A stretch of DNA of 64,000 bases from Candidatus Accumulibacter affinis (GCA_016713625.1 JADJOT010000009.1:124001-188000); one strand, 5' to 3'. Positions 27,552 to 37,143 are shown, counted from the first letter of the stretch. Numbers and translations are program-made. Notes: generated by a model not told the origin, from the letters alone.

Positions 27552-27725
27552 CGCGCCAGTTGTGCAGCCGGCGCCTAGTCAAACGGTCACCGACACTGAC
27601 GGGAGGGGGGCCTCATCCTACCGAACGATTGTCCGCCGAAGGCAAGACCAACAATTTCGTCGCAAGCCCGACAATCTCTCCCCTGAGAGGTTTGCAAATA
27701 GCTAATTTACAATTGTTGGTAATTC

Positions 27726-27740
27726 TGGCACTGGACTTGC
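27726..27740 (+). promoter_or_regulatory. Sigma-54 promoter of the nifV operon
   Basis: TGGCACTGGACTTGC, GG at 27727-27728 and GC at 27739-27740, 10-base spacing. The nifV ATG is only 20 bp downstream, giving a short leader. The preceding ~170 bp after nifS include an AT-rich stretch (about 27685-27720) that could hold an IHF site; no perfect TGT-N10-ACA was found there. Confidence 0.75.
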
Positions 27741-27759
27741 CCTTGATTCTCTGACGGCC

Positions 27760-28883
27760 ATGAACAAACCATCCCGAACCCATATCGTCATCAACGACAC
27801 TACCCTGCGCGACGGCGAGCAGTCGGCGGGCGTCGCTTTCAATCTCGACGAAAAGATCGACATTGCGCGCCGCCTCGACGCTTTGGGAGTGCCTGAACTG
27901 GAGATCGGCATCCCGGCGATGGGCGAGGTCGAGCGCGACAGTATCCGGGCCGTCGCAGCGCTGGGACTGAAGGCGCGATTGATGGTGTGGACGCGCATGC
28001 ACCGCGACGACATCGCCCTGGCGGCGAACCTTGGCCCGCAGTTGATCGACATCTCGGTGCCGGCCTCGGATCAGCACCTGCACGCGAAACTGCGACGCGA
28101 TCGAAGATGGCTCCTGGCACAGATCGGCGAACAGGTGCGACTGGCGTGCGACCTCGGTTTCGGCGTCGGCGTCGGCGCCGAGGATGCCTCGCGCGGTGCT
28201 CCGGACTTGCTGGCGGCGATTGCCGAAACGGCGCAGTCGGCCGGTGCCCAGCGCATTCGCTTTGCCGATCCGCTGGGCGTACTCGACCCTTTCGCGACCT
28301 TCGAGCGGATCCACTACCTGCGTTCACAGTGCGACCTCGAAATCGAGATGCATGCCCACGACGATCTGGGGATGGCCACAGCCAATACGCTGGCGGCTGC
28401 ACGCGCCGGTGCGACCCACCTCAACACGACGGTCAATGGCCTCGGCGAACGTTGCGGCAACGCCCCGCTCGAAGAGGTCGTGCTCGCTCTCCACCTCTGC
28501 CATGGCATCGAGACCGGCATCGATCTGGCGGGATTCCCGGACATCTCTCAGTGCGTCGCGCTCGCTTCGGGGCGTCCCCTCTGCTGGCAAAAAGCATTGT
28601 CGGCGACGGCGCTTTCACCCACGAAGCGGGAATTCACGTCGATGGCCTGCTCAAGGACCCGGCCAACTATCAGGGCTTCGATCCGCGCATGGTCGGGCGC
28701 AGACACTGCGTCGTCCTCGGCAAGCACTCCGGATCGCGCGCCGTTCAGCAAGTCATGGCCGGCCTCGGCCATGAGCTGTCGGAGAGCTCCGCACGCTCCC
28801 TCCTGCAACAGCTACGAATCTTCGTCAGCGAAAAGAAGCGCCCGCCCTCCAGGACCGACCTCCTCAAGCTGCTGGACCGCTGA
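27760..28883 (+). pseudogene. nifV: Homocitrate synthase NifV, one frameshift
   Basis: Makes homocitrate, the organic ligand of FeMo-co. N-terminal INDTTLRDGEQSAGVAF and HAHDDLGMATANTLAA (metal-binding HxH-type segment) are intact. The frame changes near 28575, where CCCCTCTGCTGG reads like CCCCTGCTGG with two extra bases. The true continuation (LLAKSIVGDGAFTHEAGIHVDGLL, VLGKHSGSRAV) runs to 28883. In the uncorrected frame the ribosome would read on in frame into cysE. Confidence 0.92.
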
Positions 28884-28887
28884 CCTG

Positions 28888-29685
28888 ATGATGACTGAAC
28901 TCTCGACACCGTCGCTTCGATCCGATCTTGAACGCAGGATGCGTCCCGGCGGGTGGGCGATATTCGCCGAAGACCTGGCCTGCGTTTTCGATCGCGACCC
29001 GGCGGCGCGCTCACGCATCGAGGTCCTGCTGACCTATCCTGGCCTGCATGCGCTCCTGCTGCACCGTCTGGCTCACCGTCTCTGGCGCCGCGGCTGGGGT
29101 TTCAGCGCACGCTGGCTGTCCTTCGTCGGGCGCGGGTTGACCAACGTCGATATTCATCCCGCTGCCAGCATCGGTCGCCGTGTATTCATCGATCACGGCG
29201 CCGGTGTGGTCATCGGCGAAACCGCCGAAATCGGTGATGACTGCACGCTGTATCACGGCGTCACGCTCGGTGGCACGACCTGGAACAAGGGCAAGCGGCA
29301 TCCGACCCTCGGCAAGGGCGTGGTGGTCGGCGCCGGCGCCAAGATTCTCGGTGCGATCGACATTGGCGACAATGCGCGGGTGGGTGCCAACTCGGTGGTG
29401 GTCAAGGCGGTACCGGCCGGGCGTACGGCGATCGGCATTCCAGCGCGACTGGTCGGCGGACGCACCTCGGTCGGCGCGGTGGGAAGCGTCGGCATCGCCA
29501 TCGACCTCGACCACCACATGATTCCCGATCCCGTCGGCAAGGCGATCCATTGCCTGCTGGAGCGAATCGAAACGCTCGAAAGCGAGCTTCGCGCCGTGCA
29601 GGGGGTGCCCGCATCAGCGGCTGCAGCGACCTGCATCGCCTGCGCCGCAGGGGACCTGTGTTGTCAGGAGCATGGCCGTGGCTGA
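28888..29685 (+). CDS. cysE: Serine O-acetyltransferase CysE/NifP, nif-linked
   Basis: 265 aa from the ATG at 28888. The C-terminal half is a left-handed beta-helix acetyltransferase (hexapeptide repeats, GAGVVIGETAEIGDDCTLYHGVTLGG). In nif clusters this enzyme (NifP) boosts cysteine supply for NifS. The tail beyond about residue 230 ends with a Cys pair (LCCQEHGRG), which is unusual for CysE. Immediately after nifV. Confidence 0.92.
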   Translation: MMTELSTPSLRSDLERRMRPGGWAIFAEDLACVFDRDPAARSRIEVLLTYPGLHALLLHRLAHRLWRRGWGFSARWLSFVGRGLTNVDIHPAASIGRRVFIDHGAGVVIGETAEIGDDCTLYHGVTLGGTTWNKGKRHPTLGKGVVVGAGAKILGAIDIGDNARVGANSVVVKAVPAGRTAIGIPARLVGGRTSVGAVGSVGIAIDLDHHMIPDPVGKAIHCLLERIETLESELRAVQGVPASAAAATCIACAAGDLCCQEHGRG

Positions 29686-29878
29686 TCGACTGGAGTTGCT
29701 GGAACTTGGCGACGACGTCCTCTATTACGACGAGCCTTGCCCGCCCGATGTCGCGGAACAGATCGACGCTGCGGCGCGCTACTACGGCCAGCCGGTTGCC
29801 GAGCAGCGGCTGTTGTACGCCTACTTTCTGGCGCCCGAACAGCTCTCGGTGCTGGTCGCCATCTACCGCTATTACTGA
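29672..29878 (+). CDS. Small hypothetical protein between cysE and nifW
   Basis: 68 aa, acidic, with many Tyr (DDVLYYDEP, RYYGQP, YRYY). It overlaps the end of cysE by 14 bp and sits 14 bp before nifW, so it is packed like a real operon member. No motif recognised. Dense packing and its own ATG after a GAGCATGG context support it modestly. Confidence 0.55.
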   Translation: MAVADRLELLELGDDVLYYDEPCPPDVAEQIDAAARYYGQPVAEQRLLYAYFLAPEQLSVLVAIYRYY

Positions 29879-29892
29879 AAGAGGGAAAAGCC

Positions 29893-30207
29893 ATGCCCTG
29901 TGCAGACGACCGCTTCGCCGACGAACTCGCCGAGTTGAACTCGGCGGAAGAGTTTCTCGACTATTTTGGCATCGACTTCGATGCCCGCGTAGTACAGGTC
30001 AATCGCCTGCACATCCTGCAGCGCTTCCACGATTACCTGGCCAAACAGGAAGCCGGCCATCTGCCCGACTACGCCGCCTACCAGCACTGGCTGGCCAGAG
30101 CCTACGCGGACTTCGTCGGCTCGAGTGCCCAGACCGAAAAGGTCTTTGCCGTGTTCCAGAAGGCCGAAGGCTCGTCCTTCGTTCCCCTCTCCTCGCTGAC
30201 TGGCTGA
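29893..30207 (+). CDS. nifW: Nitrogenase-stabilizing/protective protein NifW
   Basis: 104 aa from the ATG at 29893, preceded by GAGGGAAAAG. The family core AEEFLDYFGIDFDARVVQVNRLHILQRFHDYL-type stretch is clear (EFLDYFG, VNRLHILQRFHDYL). NifW helps protect or mature the MoFe protein. 4 bp before nifZ. Confidence 0.92.
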   Translation: MPCADDRFADELAELNSAEEFLDYFGIDFDARVVQVNRLHILQRFHDYLAKQEAGHLPDYAAYQHWLARAYADFVGSSAQTEKVFAVFQKAEGSSFVPLSSLTG

Positions 30208-30211
30208 GATC

Positions 30212-30670
30212 ATGCTGGCGCGCTGGGACTACGGCGATGCCGTGCGGGTAACGCGTAATGTGCGCAACGATGGCACGTTTCCCGGTGTCCCGACCGGCGA
30301 GCTGCTGGTGCGGCGGGGCCGTATCGGGCATGTTCGCGATGTCGGCACCTTTCTCCAGGACCAGATCATCTATTCCGTGCATTTCCTCGACGAGGGGCGC
30401 CTGGTTGGCTGTCGTGAGCAGGAACTGATCGGCATCGATGAGGCGTGGATCGAGAGCCGTTTCGAGGTCCGGCAGCGAGTACGTGCGACGCGCTCGCTGG
30501 TGATTCGCGGCGAGCTTCGGGTGCCGCTCGGGAGTCGCGGCGAAATCCTTGATGTCGAACGATTCGCAACGCAGGGCGTCGTCTATCACACGCATTTCGA
30601 CTGCCTGCCCGGCAATCCGCTGCTCGTCCCGGAGGCAGCGCTCGGCGAATGGGAGAGCGCTGATGCCTGA
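30212..30670 (+). CDS. nifZ: NifZ, nitrogenase maturation protein
   Basis: 152 aa with the NifZ start MLARWDYGDAVRVTRNVRNDGTF-type sequence and the GRIGHVRDVGTFLQDQIIYSVHF core, followed by a second similar half (GSRGEILDVERF, VVYHTHFD), as expected for the two SH3-like repeats of NifZ. Needed for P-cluster formation. Overlaps nifM by 8 bp. Confidence 0.92.
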   Translation: MLARWDYGDAVRVTRNVRNDGTFPGVPTGELLVRRGRIGHVRDVGTFLQDQIIYSVHFLDEGRLVGCREQELIGIDEAWIESRFEVRQRVRATRSLVIRGELRVPLGSRGEILDVERFATQGVVYHTHFDCLPGNPLLVPEAALGEWESADA

Positions 30671-31533
30671 GCCGGGCAACGCCTATCTCGCGGTAAAACT
30701 GGCAGCGCAGTTGTTCGGCAAGCCGCTGGAGTCGCTGGAGCCCGACGAGCTGCGACGGGTGAACCGCGTCGCCACCAGGCAGCGCGAGATCGAAGGCTTG
30801 ATCCTGGCGACACCGGAGGCCGCTGCCGTGATGCTTCCGGAGGCCTCCATCGATGCCCACCTGAAGGAAATCCGCGACCGCTACGACAGCGACGACGAGC
30901 AGCTTGCCGACCTCGAAACCGTCGGCCTCGACGCCCGGTCCTTGCGCCACGCGGTTGCCCGTGACATGCTGGTCGAAGCGGTGCTGGAAAGATCTCGGCG
31001 CATGCGGCGGCCGTCAGCGACACCGACGTCGAGATTTTCTGGCACCTGCACAGGGATCGCTTTCGCTGCGCCGAAACGCGTGTGCTACGCCACATTCTGG
31101 TCACCATCCACGAGCAACTGGCGGACAACCAGCGTCAGCCCGCCCGGGACCGGATAGAGGCCATCCGCAGCCGACTGCTCAAGGAGCCGCAGCGCTTCGC
31201 TGAACAGGCGCTGAAACATTCGGAATGCCCCACGGCGATCAACGGTGGCCTGCTCGGCAGCGTACCGCGCGGCCAGCTCTATGCAGGCTCGAGGCCGCTG
31301 CCTTTGCCCTGGACGAGGCAAGCCTCTCCGAGGTGATCGAGAGCGAACTGGGCTACCATCTGATCGGCTGCGAAGCCATCCATCCCGAGCGCCTGCTGAG
31401 CTTCGCGGAAGCCCGCCAGAGCATCCGCGAGTACCTCGAACAGCAACAGCAAAGCCTTTGCCAGAAGGCATGGATCAAGGCGCTGCGCCAGCAGGCGGCC
31501 AAAGGATCATCGACCAACAAACACAAGCAGTAA
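30663..31533 (+). pseudogene. nifM: NifM, parvulin-type peptidyl-prolyl isomerase, two frameshifts
   Basis: NifM folds the Fe protein NifH. N-terminal helical part starts MPEPGNAYLAVKLAAQLFG. The frame slips near 30985 (after LVEAVLE) into EIFWHLHRDRFRCAETR and RHILVTIHEQLADN. It slips again near 31285 into the parvulin end (GYHLIGCEAIHPERLL, REYLEQQQQSLCQKAWIKAL). Corrected, it is a normal-length NifM. It is the last nif gene; the next base begins an unrelated gene fragment. Confidence 0.88.
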
Positions 31534-32166
31534 GCCCTCTTCTACCAGCACCGCGTCGATCCCGCGGTCCCCATCGAGGAAGTCGCCGGTGCGGTGAAGG
31601 AATTGATCGCCGCCGGCAAGGTGCGCCATTTCGGCCTGTGCGAGGCCGCTGCGCAGACGATCCGGCGAGCGCACGCGGTGCAGCCGCTCAGCGCCGTACA
31701 AAGCGAATATTCCCTATGGACACGCGGCCCCGAAGCGGAGGTGTTGCCCACGCTGGAAGAACTGTCCATTGGCTTCGTGCCGTACAGTCCCCTGGGCAAG
31801 GGTTTCCTGACGGGCAAGATCGACGCCTCGTCCACCTTCGCCAAGGGCGATCTGCGCAACCTCATCCCGCGCTTCGCGCCCGATGCTCGCGACGCCAATC
31901 AGGCCTTGGTGAATCTGCTCAAGCGCGTGGGCGATCGACACCAGGCAACGCCGGCCCAAGTGGCGCTGGCCTGGCTGCTCTCGCGCAAGCCCTGGATCGT
32001 GCCCATCCCTGGAACCACCAAGCTGCACAGGCTGGAAGAGAACCTCGGCGCGGCGGAACTCAGTCTGGCGGGCGAGGACCTGACCGAGATCGAGGCGGCC
32101 GCAGCGAAGATTTCCATCCAGGGCGCGCGCTATCCGGAGCAACTGGAAAAGATGACCGGGCTCTAA
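31534..32166 (+). pseudogene. Aldo/keto reductase, C-terminal fragment
   Basis: Open directly from the nifM stop: ALFYQHRVDPAVPIEEVAGA and then AAGKVRHFGLCEA, PLSAVQSEYSLWTR, PYSPLGKGFLTGK, PIPGTTKLHRLEENLGA. This is the AKR fold from about its middle to its end. The N-terminal part with the catalytic Asp-Tyr-Lys region is missing, so the fragment cannot be active. It is fused abruptly to the end of nifM. Confidence 0.88.
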
Positions 32167-32190
32167 ACAAACTCAACGGAGACTGCGGCA

Positions 32191-32403
32191 ATGGCGTTGC
32201 CGTCGGCGTTTCCCTATCGCGACCTGATCCTCCTGACCGCGTTTGCGGTTGTTTTCGGTACCTTGGTGATCCAGGGTCTGACGCTCAAGCCGCTGATGCG
32301 TGCGCTCGACCTGCATGACGATGATCCCGTCGGCCGCGAAGTGCGCGCGGCCCGTGAAGCCGCATTACGTTCGATACTGGTGACGGACCCGCTCAATGCC
32401 TAG
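32191..32403 (+). pseudogene. Na+/H+ antiporter (CPA1 type), C-terminal fragment
   Basis: 70 codons: FPYRDLILLTAFAVVFGTLVIQGLTLKPLMRAL, a last transmembrane helix and tail as in NhaP-like CPA1 exchangers, read here only from sequence style. The rest of the transporter is absent. Ends at TAG 32401, after which an SDR fragment continues in the same frame. Confidence 0.65.
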
Positions 32404-32580
32404 CAAATTACCAAGCGAGGGAACTCGCTGCGCGTCATGGCCGAGGCAGTGCGTTGGGGCAAGCGCGGTGCACGAGTCCATACCATCAGCCCGGGCATCA
32501 TCATTACGCCGCTTGCCAAGGACGAGCTTTCCGGCCCGCGCGGTCCGGGATACCGACGCATGATCATGAGTCTGAGCAAG
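32404..32580 (+). pseudogene. Short-chain dehydrogenase/reductase, internal fragment
   Basis: Starts right after TAG at 32401 with QITKRGNSLRVMAEAVRWG, where the Lys belongs to the SDR YxxxK active site (the Tyr codon is lost at the junction). Continues RGARVHTISPGIIITPLAKDEL, the strand beta-6 SPG motif. Similarity ends near 32580. Non-functional remnant. Confidence 0.75.
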
Positions 32581-32643
32581 GTCTGGTACGACCGTGGACC
32601 AACCTGCGGCGATCTCGCTGATCCGATCATCGGCCTTCGCGAG

Positions 32644-32751
32644 CATCACAAAAATCTTCCCGAACAGCACCGGTGCAGTGACCGCAAGATGTCCGCGCGG
32701 CGTGGCATGGATACCGGCCGCCGCCTCGTCGAACTCATCTGCCTCAAGCAG
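32644..32751 (-). pseudogene. LysR-type regulator, internal fragment
   Basis: On the - strand the sequence reads EAAAGIHATPRGHLAVTAP and VLFGKIFVM, which is the start of a LysR substrate-binding domain. Neither the helix-turn-helix nor the rest of the domain remains. It faces the SDR fragment, so both may be remnants of one former divergent pair. Confidence 0.55.
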
Positions 32752-32914
32752 CATGTTTCGTGAAATCCCCAATTCGCCCTCCGACCCCGCGAGCAGGCGA
32801 GGGGGCTTCGTGAGTCGCTGGCGCGACTTTCACGGTAAAGATCGAACTAAAGCTCGCCGCCTGATTCCAATCATCGAAGCCGGGGTCTTGCGTCCGGCAG
32901 CAAGGAGAATGCTC

Positions 32915-34203
32915 ATGGCACGTGCCTTCGCCGGGATTGCCTTCACCCCGAAAGTCCAGGCCGTCCAGGCGCGGATGGGCAGTCGCGACGCCTATCGCGC
33001 GGCCGAACTGGGCGATGCCGAAGCAGTCGAGCTCAGCCCTACGAAGTCGAATTCATTGCGGCAAGGGATAGCTTCTATCAAGGCACCGTGGGCGAGAGCG
33101 GCTGGCCCTATGTCCAGCACCGTGGCGGCCCGACCGGCTTTCTGAAGGTACTGGATACACGGACGATCGGCTATGCGGACTACTCCGGCAACCGGCAGTA
33201 CATTTCGGTTGGCAACCTCGGCGGAGATGACCGGGTCAGCCTGTTCCTGATGGATTATCCGGGGCAGCGTCGGCTCAAGATCTGGGGGCGGGCACGCCTG
33301 ATTGACGAGGATACGGAACCGGCCCTCGTAGCCCGTCTCGAGTCGCCCGGCTATCGGGCCCGCGTAGAGCGCGGGGTGGTCATCACCGTGGAAGCCTTCG
33401 ACTGGAATTGCCCGAAATACATCACGCCACGCTTCACCGAGCGCCAGGTCAGGGAACTCGTCAGTGGCGGGCAGCAGGAGGCCAGAGAGCGCCAGCCGAG
33501 CACAACGGTGATTGATGAAGCAGGCAGCGGCGCGCTGAAGCTGGTCGTTACCGGCCTACGACAGATGACAGCACGCGTGCGGGCCTACGAACTGCGTGCA
33601 CCGAACTGGAGCGACTTGCCGCCCGTTACGGCAGGGGCGCATCTCGCAGTGCCGGTTCGCCTGCCGGATGGCTCGGTGGTTACGCGACAGTATTCGCTGG
33701 CCACGCATCCGCACCGACGAGACATGTACGAGATTGCTGTATTGCGCGAGGAAGCGGGACGCGGAGGGTCGGCGGCGATCCATGCCTACTGGCAGATCGG
33801 TACGCGACTGGCGCTGGATCATCCGGCCAACCAGTTCCCTCTGCATGATGACGGTCGCCCTGCCATACTGATTGCCGGCGGCATCGGCATCACGCCGATC
33901 AAGGCAATGGCACAGGAGCTCGACGCCCGTGGCAACTCCTTTGCACTGCACTACAGCGGCAGGACCGCCGCCGACATGGCCTATCGGGACCGGCTGGCCA
34001 TCGAGTTTCCGGGGCAGCTGCACCAGTATCTCACGCGCGCCCCGGGGGGGGCCCGCATCGATCTTCACGCGATCATGCGCGCTGCCCCTGCGGACGCGCT
34101 GTTTTACGTTTGCGGGCCTGGCCGGTTGATCGAGGCCGCCAAGGCCGCCGCACGCGAACTTGCGATTCCCGCCGGTCGTTTACAGTATGAGAGCTTCGAA
34201 TGA
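32915..34203 (+). pseudogene. Pyridoxamine-phosphate-oxidase-like / ferredoxin-NADP reductase fusion, one frameshift
   Basis: Start ATG 32915 after AAGGAG. The N-terminal flavin split-barrel (PNPOx-like) begins FAGIAFTPKVQAVQARMGS; the frame slips near 33040 into YEVEFIAARDSFYQGTVG and continues with ESGWPYVQHRGGPTGFLKV. From about residue 190 an FAD/NAD(P)-binding reductase domain follows (TRQYSLATHP, ILIAGGIGITPIKAMAQEL, FYVCGPGRLI). No C-terminal [2Fe-2S] domain is present after YESFE. Likely an oxidoreductase; substrate unknown. Confidence 0.8.
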
Positions 34204-34280
34204 ACCGGACCGTGCTGGACAACTGCCACCACCTTCAGACGCGAATCGCTTTTGCTAACTCACTCAGCTCGAGGTGATCC

Positions 34281-34715
34281 ATGGAAACCAAGCCCCCCGT
34301 ACCACCCTTCACCGAAGATTCGGCCCGACAGAAGGTCCGCATGGCCGAAGATGCCTGGAATACGCGCGACCCCGATCGCGTGGTCCTGGTATATACACCG
34401 GACACCCGCTGGCGCAACCGTGCCGAGTTCCCTGTCGGACGTGAAGCGGTGCGCCAGTTCCTGGCACGGAAATGGGCCAGGGAACTCGATTACCGGCTGA
34501 TCAAGGAACTGTGGGCCTATACCGGCAATCGTATCGCGGTGCGCTTTGCCTACGAATGGCACGACGACTCCGGCCACTGGTACCGCAGCTACGGCAACGA
34601 GAACTGGGAATTCAACGAACAGGGCTTCATGCAGCGGCGCTTTGCCAGCATCAACGATCTCCCCATCAAGGACTCCGAGCGCAGATTTTTCTGGCACGGG
34701 ACGTCGTCCGGATGA
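34281..34715 (+). CDS. NTF2-like fold protein (DUF1348)
   Basis: 144 aa, SnoaL/NTF2-like, DUF1348 type: ARQKVRMAEDAWNTRDPDRV, YTPDTRWRNRAEF, NRIAVRFAYEWHDDSGHWYRS, and a RRFASINDLPI tail. ATG 34281 after GAGGTGATCC. Full-length and intact in a region of fragments. Biological role not known. Confidence 0.88.
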   Translation: METKPPVPPFTEDSARQKVRMAEDAWNTRDPDRVVLVYTPDTRWRNRAEFPVGREAVRQFLARKWARELDYRLIKELWAYTGNRIAVRFAYEWHDDSGHWYRSYGNENWEFNEQGFMQRRFASINDLPIKDSERRFFWHGTSSG

Positions 34716-34851
34716 TCATCCGGGCCTCAGCGACCTGGACTTTTGATCCCGGGTGATGCGCCGCCAAAAGGGGTTCCCGCGACGCCTGATAGGTATCGAT
34801 CTTCTCGGTACGAACTACTAGCAGTCAAGCGACCAATGCATACTCCGGGCA

Positions 34852-35755
34852 GTGCAGTTTAATGGCCTCAATCCGGGCCTGCTCAACGGCAGCAAAGAAG
34901 CGCTCGGCCTCAGCCAGGATCCCGAAGGTATCGCCATTGCCAGGAACGGCAACTACGACGTCTCCGACGAGTACGGCCCAAGCGTGCGCGAATTCCGTAG
35001 GGACGGCACGCTCCTGCGTACCTTCACGCCACCGGAAAATCTGATTCCGAAACAGACGGGCGGCACGGTTAACTATGTCGACGGTCGCCCAACGATGGTC
35101 AACGGACGCCAGGATAATCGCGGCTTCGAGGGTCTGGCGATCTCGCCGGATGGCACCAAGCTTTATGCCATGTTGCAAGACTCACTCGTTAACGAAGGCT
35201 CTAGCAGTGACGGCCGGCGCAGCCGCAACCTGCGCATGGTCGAGTTCGACGTCGCAACGGGAACGCAGACCCGGCAATTGACCTATCAGCTCGAGAGCAT
35301 CGCCGACATCGCCAACACGAATGACCTGCCGGCGGGTGTCGTTGCTGTATCAAAGACCCTCTACCTCGACATCCAGGCAGCGTTGGTCGCGAACGGCGTG
35401 ATTATCCCGGAAAAGATTGAGGGGCTGGCGATCGGTCCGCAACTTGACGACGGTAGCTATCTGATGCTGATCGGGAGCGACAACGACTTCAGCGTCACGC
35501 AAACGGGTGCTGGCGTACAGTTCAATGTCTGTCGCGACGGTGTCCAATGGTGTTGCCAATGACACGGTCGCCATCGGCGATGACTGTCCAGCTGGGCTGT
35601 CCCTGGTACCGAACTACCTCTACGCGTTCAGGGCTGATTTTGCCCGCGACGGAATCACTTACGAGGTTCAGCAGCGGATTCCTGAGCCGGCTACAACGTC
35701 GCTGCTCTCGCTGGCTGCCCTGGCGATGCTGTCGATTTGGCGCCGCCGGCACTGA
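34852..35755 (+). pseudogene. Phytase-like esterase domain protein with PEP-CTERM tail, truncated and frameshifted
   Basis: Contains the beta-propeller blocks of phytase-like esterases (GLSQDPEGIAIA, DNRGFEGLAISPDGTKLYAM, EKIEGLAIGPQLDDGSYL). No signal peptide is present, so the 5' part is missing; 34716-34851 shows no credible continuation. One base is lost near 35545, after which the frame ends with a PEP-CTERM sorting signal: PEP motif in RIPEPATTS, a hydrophobic helix, and RRRH. Such tails direct export via exosortase. Confidence 0.72.
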
Positions 35756-36613
35756 TCCACCCGCTAGCGGCTGCAATACAGGATGGAGAGCTTGCCCGGC
35801 AGCCCCAACCAGCAGATCGGCGACCGGCAGTCGCTCAGCCTGGACGGGTATGCCAGGCCCGACGGCCAGCGGGTGCGCGATCTTTACCTGGCCTACATCA
35901 CCAGATGTTTCAGAGCACGGGCCAGTCTGCGCAGGCGGCCAAGGCCAGCACGGTGCTCTCGATCGAGACCGGGATCTCGGCCGCACAACTCACGCTCTTG
36001 AAGCACATTTCCATGCGCTTGCATTTGTTATCGACGGCCGCAAGCCGCCAAGCAAAAGGCGCAATTACCACTTGTGGATCGCATTTCCCGCAAACTATTT
36101 TCCCGGGGGAGCAAATCCCGGAGGAAGCTTCATCCACGGGAAACCGCTTGACATCATGTCGTAGCCAGTCTTGCAACAAGAAGTAACACGCTGGCAATCA
36201 GGCCAATGGCGAGGGGTTTCATAGTTGCTTACCTGGTGACCAGCATTGATGGGGAGCGGTTTGCCGCTCGGGGACGCCGCTGTGCTTTCGCTAAGGCGGA
36301 AGCTTGACGTCCGAAGTCATTTTGACCCTGTTGGCGGCGGCAAACGGGGATCGGTTTTGTGCGTCCACCAACATGGGGACTCGCAGCAAACGCCGGTATG
36401 CCGAGGAGTGGCACAGCCCGGTTCGACTTGGCGCTGCATGCTGTCGTCCGAAGGGTGCGCCTATCGCCCTCCCGGTGCAGGTGCTATGTACGCCAGCAGA
36501 CAGAATGAGTCTCGACAATTGCCTAGTATGGCAGTGTCGACAGGGCTACTGCAGGAACGGCAGGAGCTGGATCGACGGAAGAAATACCCCACGCTCTCTA
36601 AAGGAAAATCGCC
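35756..36613. other. Gene-poor stretch with one predicted operator
   Basis: About 860 bp. Short open frames exist on both strands (for example around 35783-36000) but none is recognisable or has convincing initiation signals. The only feature I can support is the palindrome at 36487-36502. Confidence 0.5.
36487..36502. promoter_or_regulatory. Predicted 16-bp operator, copy 1 (Crp/Fnr-like palindrome)
   Basis: TGTACGCCAGCAGACA; its reverse complement TGTCTGCTGGCGTACA matches the other four copies in the window (consensus near TGTGCGCTGGCGTACA). It lies 111 bp before the ATG of the Spy-like gene. Confidence 0.55.
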
Positions 36614-37102
36614 ATGACCAACTGTCGCAGCTTCGTTTCTTCCATTCTCCTGGCGTCCAGCCTGGGATGCATTGCCCCACCGGCGGTGGCTGCGCCGCCG
36701 GACTGCGGCCCTGCGGGGACGCGCGGCGACTTCTGGGAACACCGGGTTGAGCGCATGGCGCAGCATCACCAGAAGATCCATGACGCTCTCAAGCTGACGC
36801 CCGATCAGGAAGTCGCCTGGAGGAAGTTCCTGGACTCCGAACATCCCATGGCCAGACCGAAACCCGGCAAACCCGAGGACTGGGCGAAGCTCACCACCCC
36901 GGAACGGGCGGACAAAATGGTGGAACGTATGCGGGACCAACAGTCGCGCATGTTTGAGCGACTGGCCGCCCTCAAGGAGTTCTATGCTGTGCTCACACCT
37001 GAACAGAAGAAGATCTTTGACGACTTTCATGCCGTTCCGCCGCGTGGCAAGCATGGGAAGCCGGGACCTCGCCCCATGGACGGGGCTTCGCCCAAGCCTT
37101 GA
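36614..37102 (+). CDS. Spy/CpxP-like periplasmic protein (LTXXQ motifs)
   Basis: 162 aa. Signal peptide MTNCRSFVSSILLASSLGCI then cleavage near AVAA. Two LTXXQ motifs, LTPDQ (near residue 57) and LTPEQ (near 130), with long amphipathic helices between, as in Spy/CpxP chaperones. The C-terminus is Pro/Lys/Gly rich. Ribosome-binding AAAGGAAAA precedes the ATG. Predicted envelope-stress protein; a copy of the repeated operator lies upstream. Confidence 0.82.
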   Translation: MTNCRSFVSSILLASSLGCIAPPAVAAPPDCGPAGTRGDFWEHRVERMAQHHQKIHDALKLTPDQEVAWRKFLDSEHPMARPKPGKPEDWAKLTTPERADKMVERMRDQQSRMFERLAALKEFYAVLTPEQKKIFDDFHAVPPRGKHGKPGPRPMDGASPKP

Positions 37103-37143
37103 CCATGGCCATCCCGGGGAACCCTGGCTCGGACCTCGTCTGA

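Noticed and set aside
27600..27725. NifA site upstream of nifV
   Set aside because: TGT and ACA triplets occur but none at the required 10-base spacing.
31534..32166. Functional aldo/keto reductase starting at the ATG in AVKELIAAG region
   Set aside because: The open frame extends upstream into conserved AKR sequence that begins abruptly at the nifM stop; the catalytic N-terminal part is absent.
35737..36186. Overlapping medium-size frames after the PEP-CTERM gene
   Set aside because: None resembles a protein family in any frame and initiation signals are poor; kept as a gene-poor stretch.
36154..36222. 22-codon hydrophobic open frame on the - strand (starts MKPLAIGLIASV)
   Set aside because: It looks like a single membrane helix but has no convincing ribosome-binding site and no known family; too short to support.
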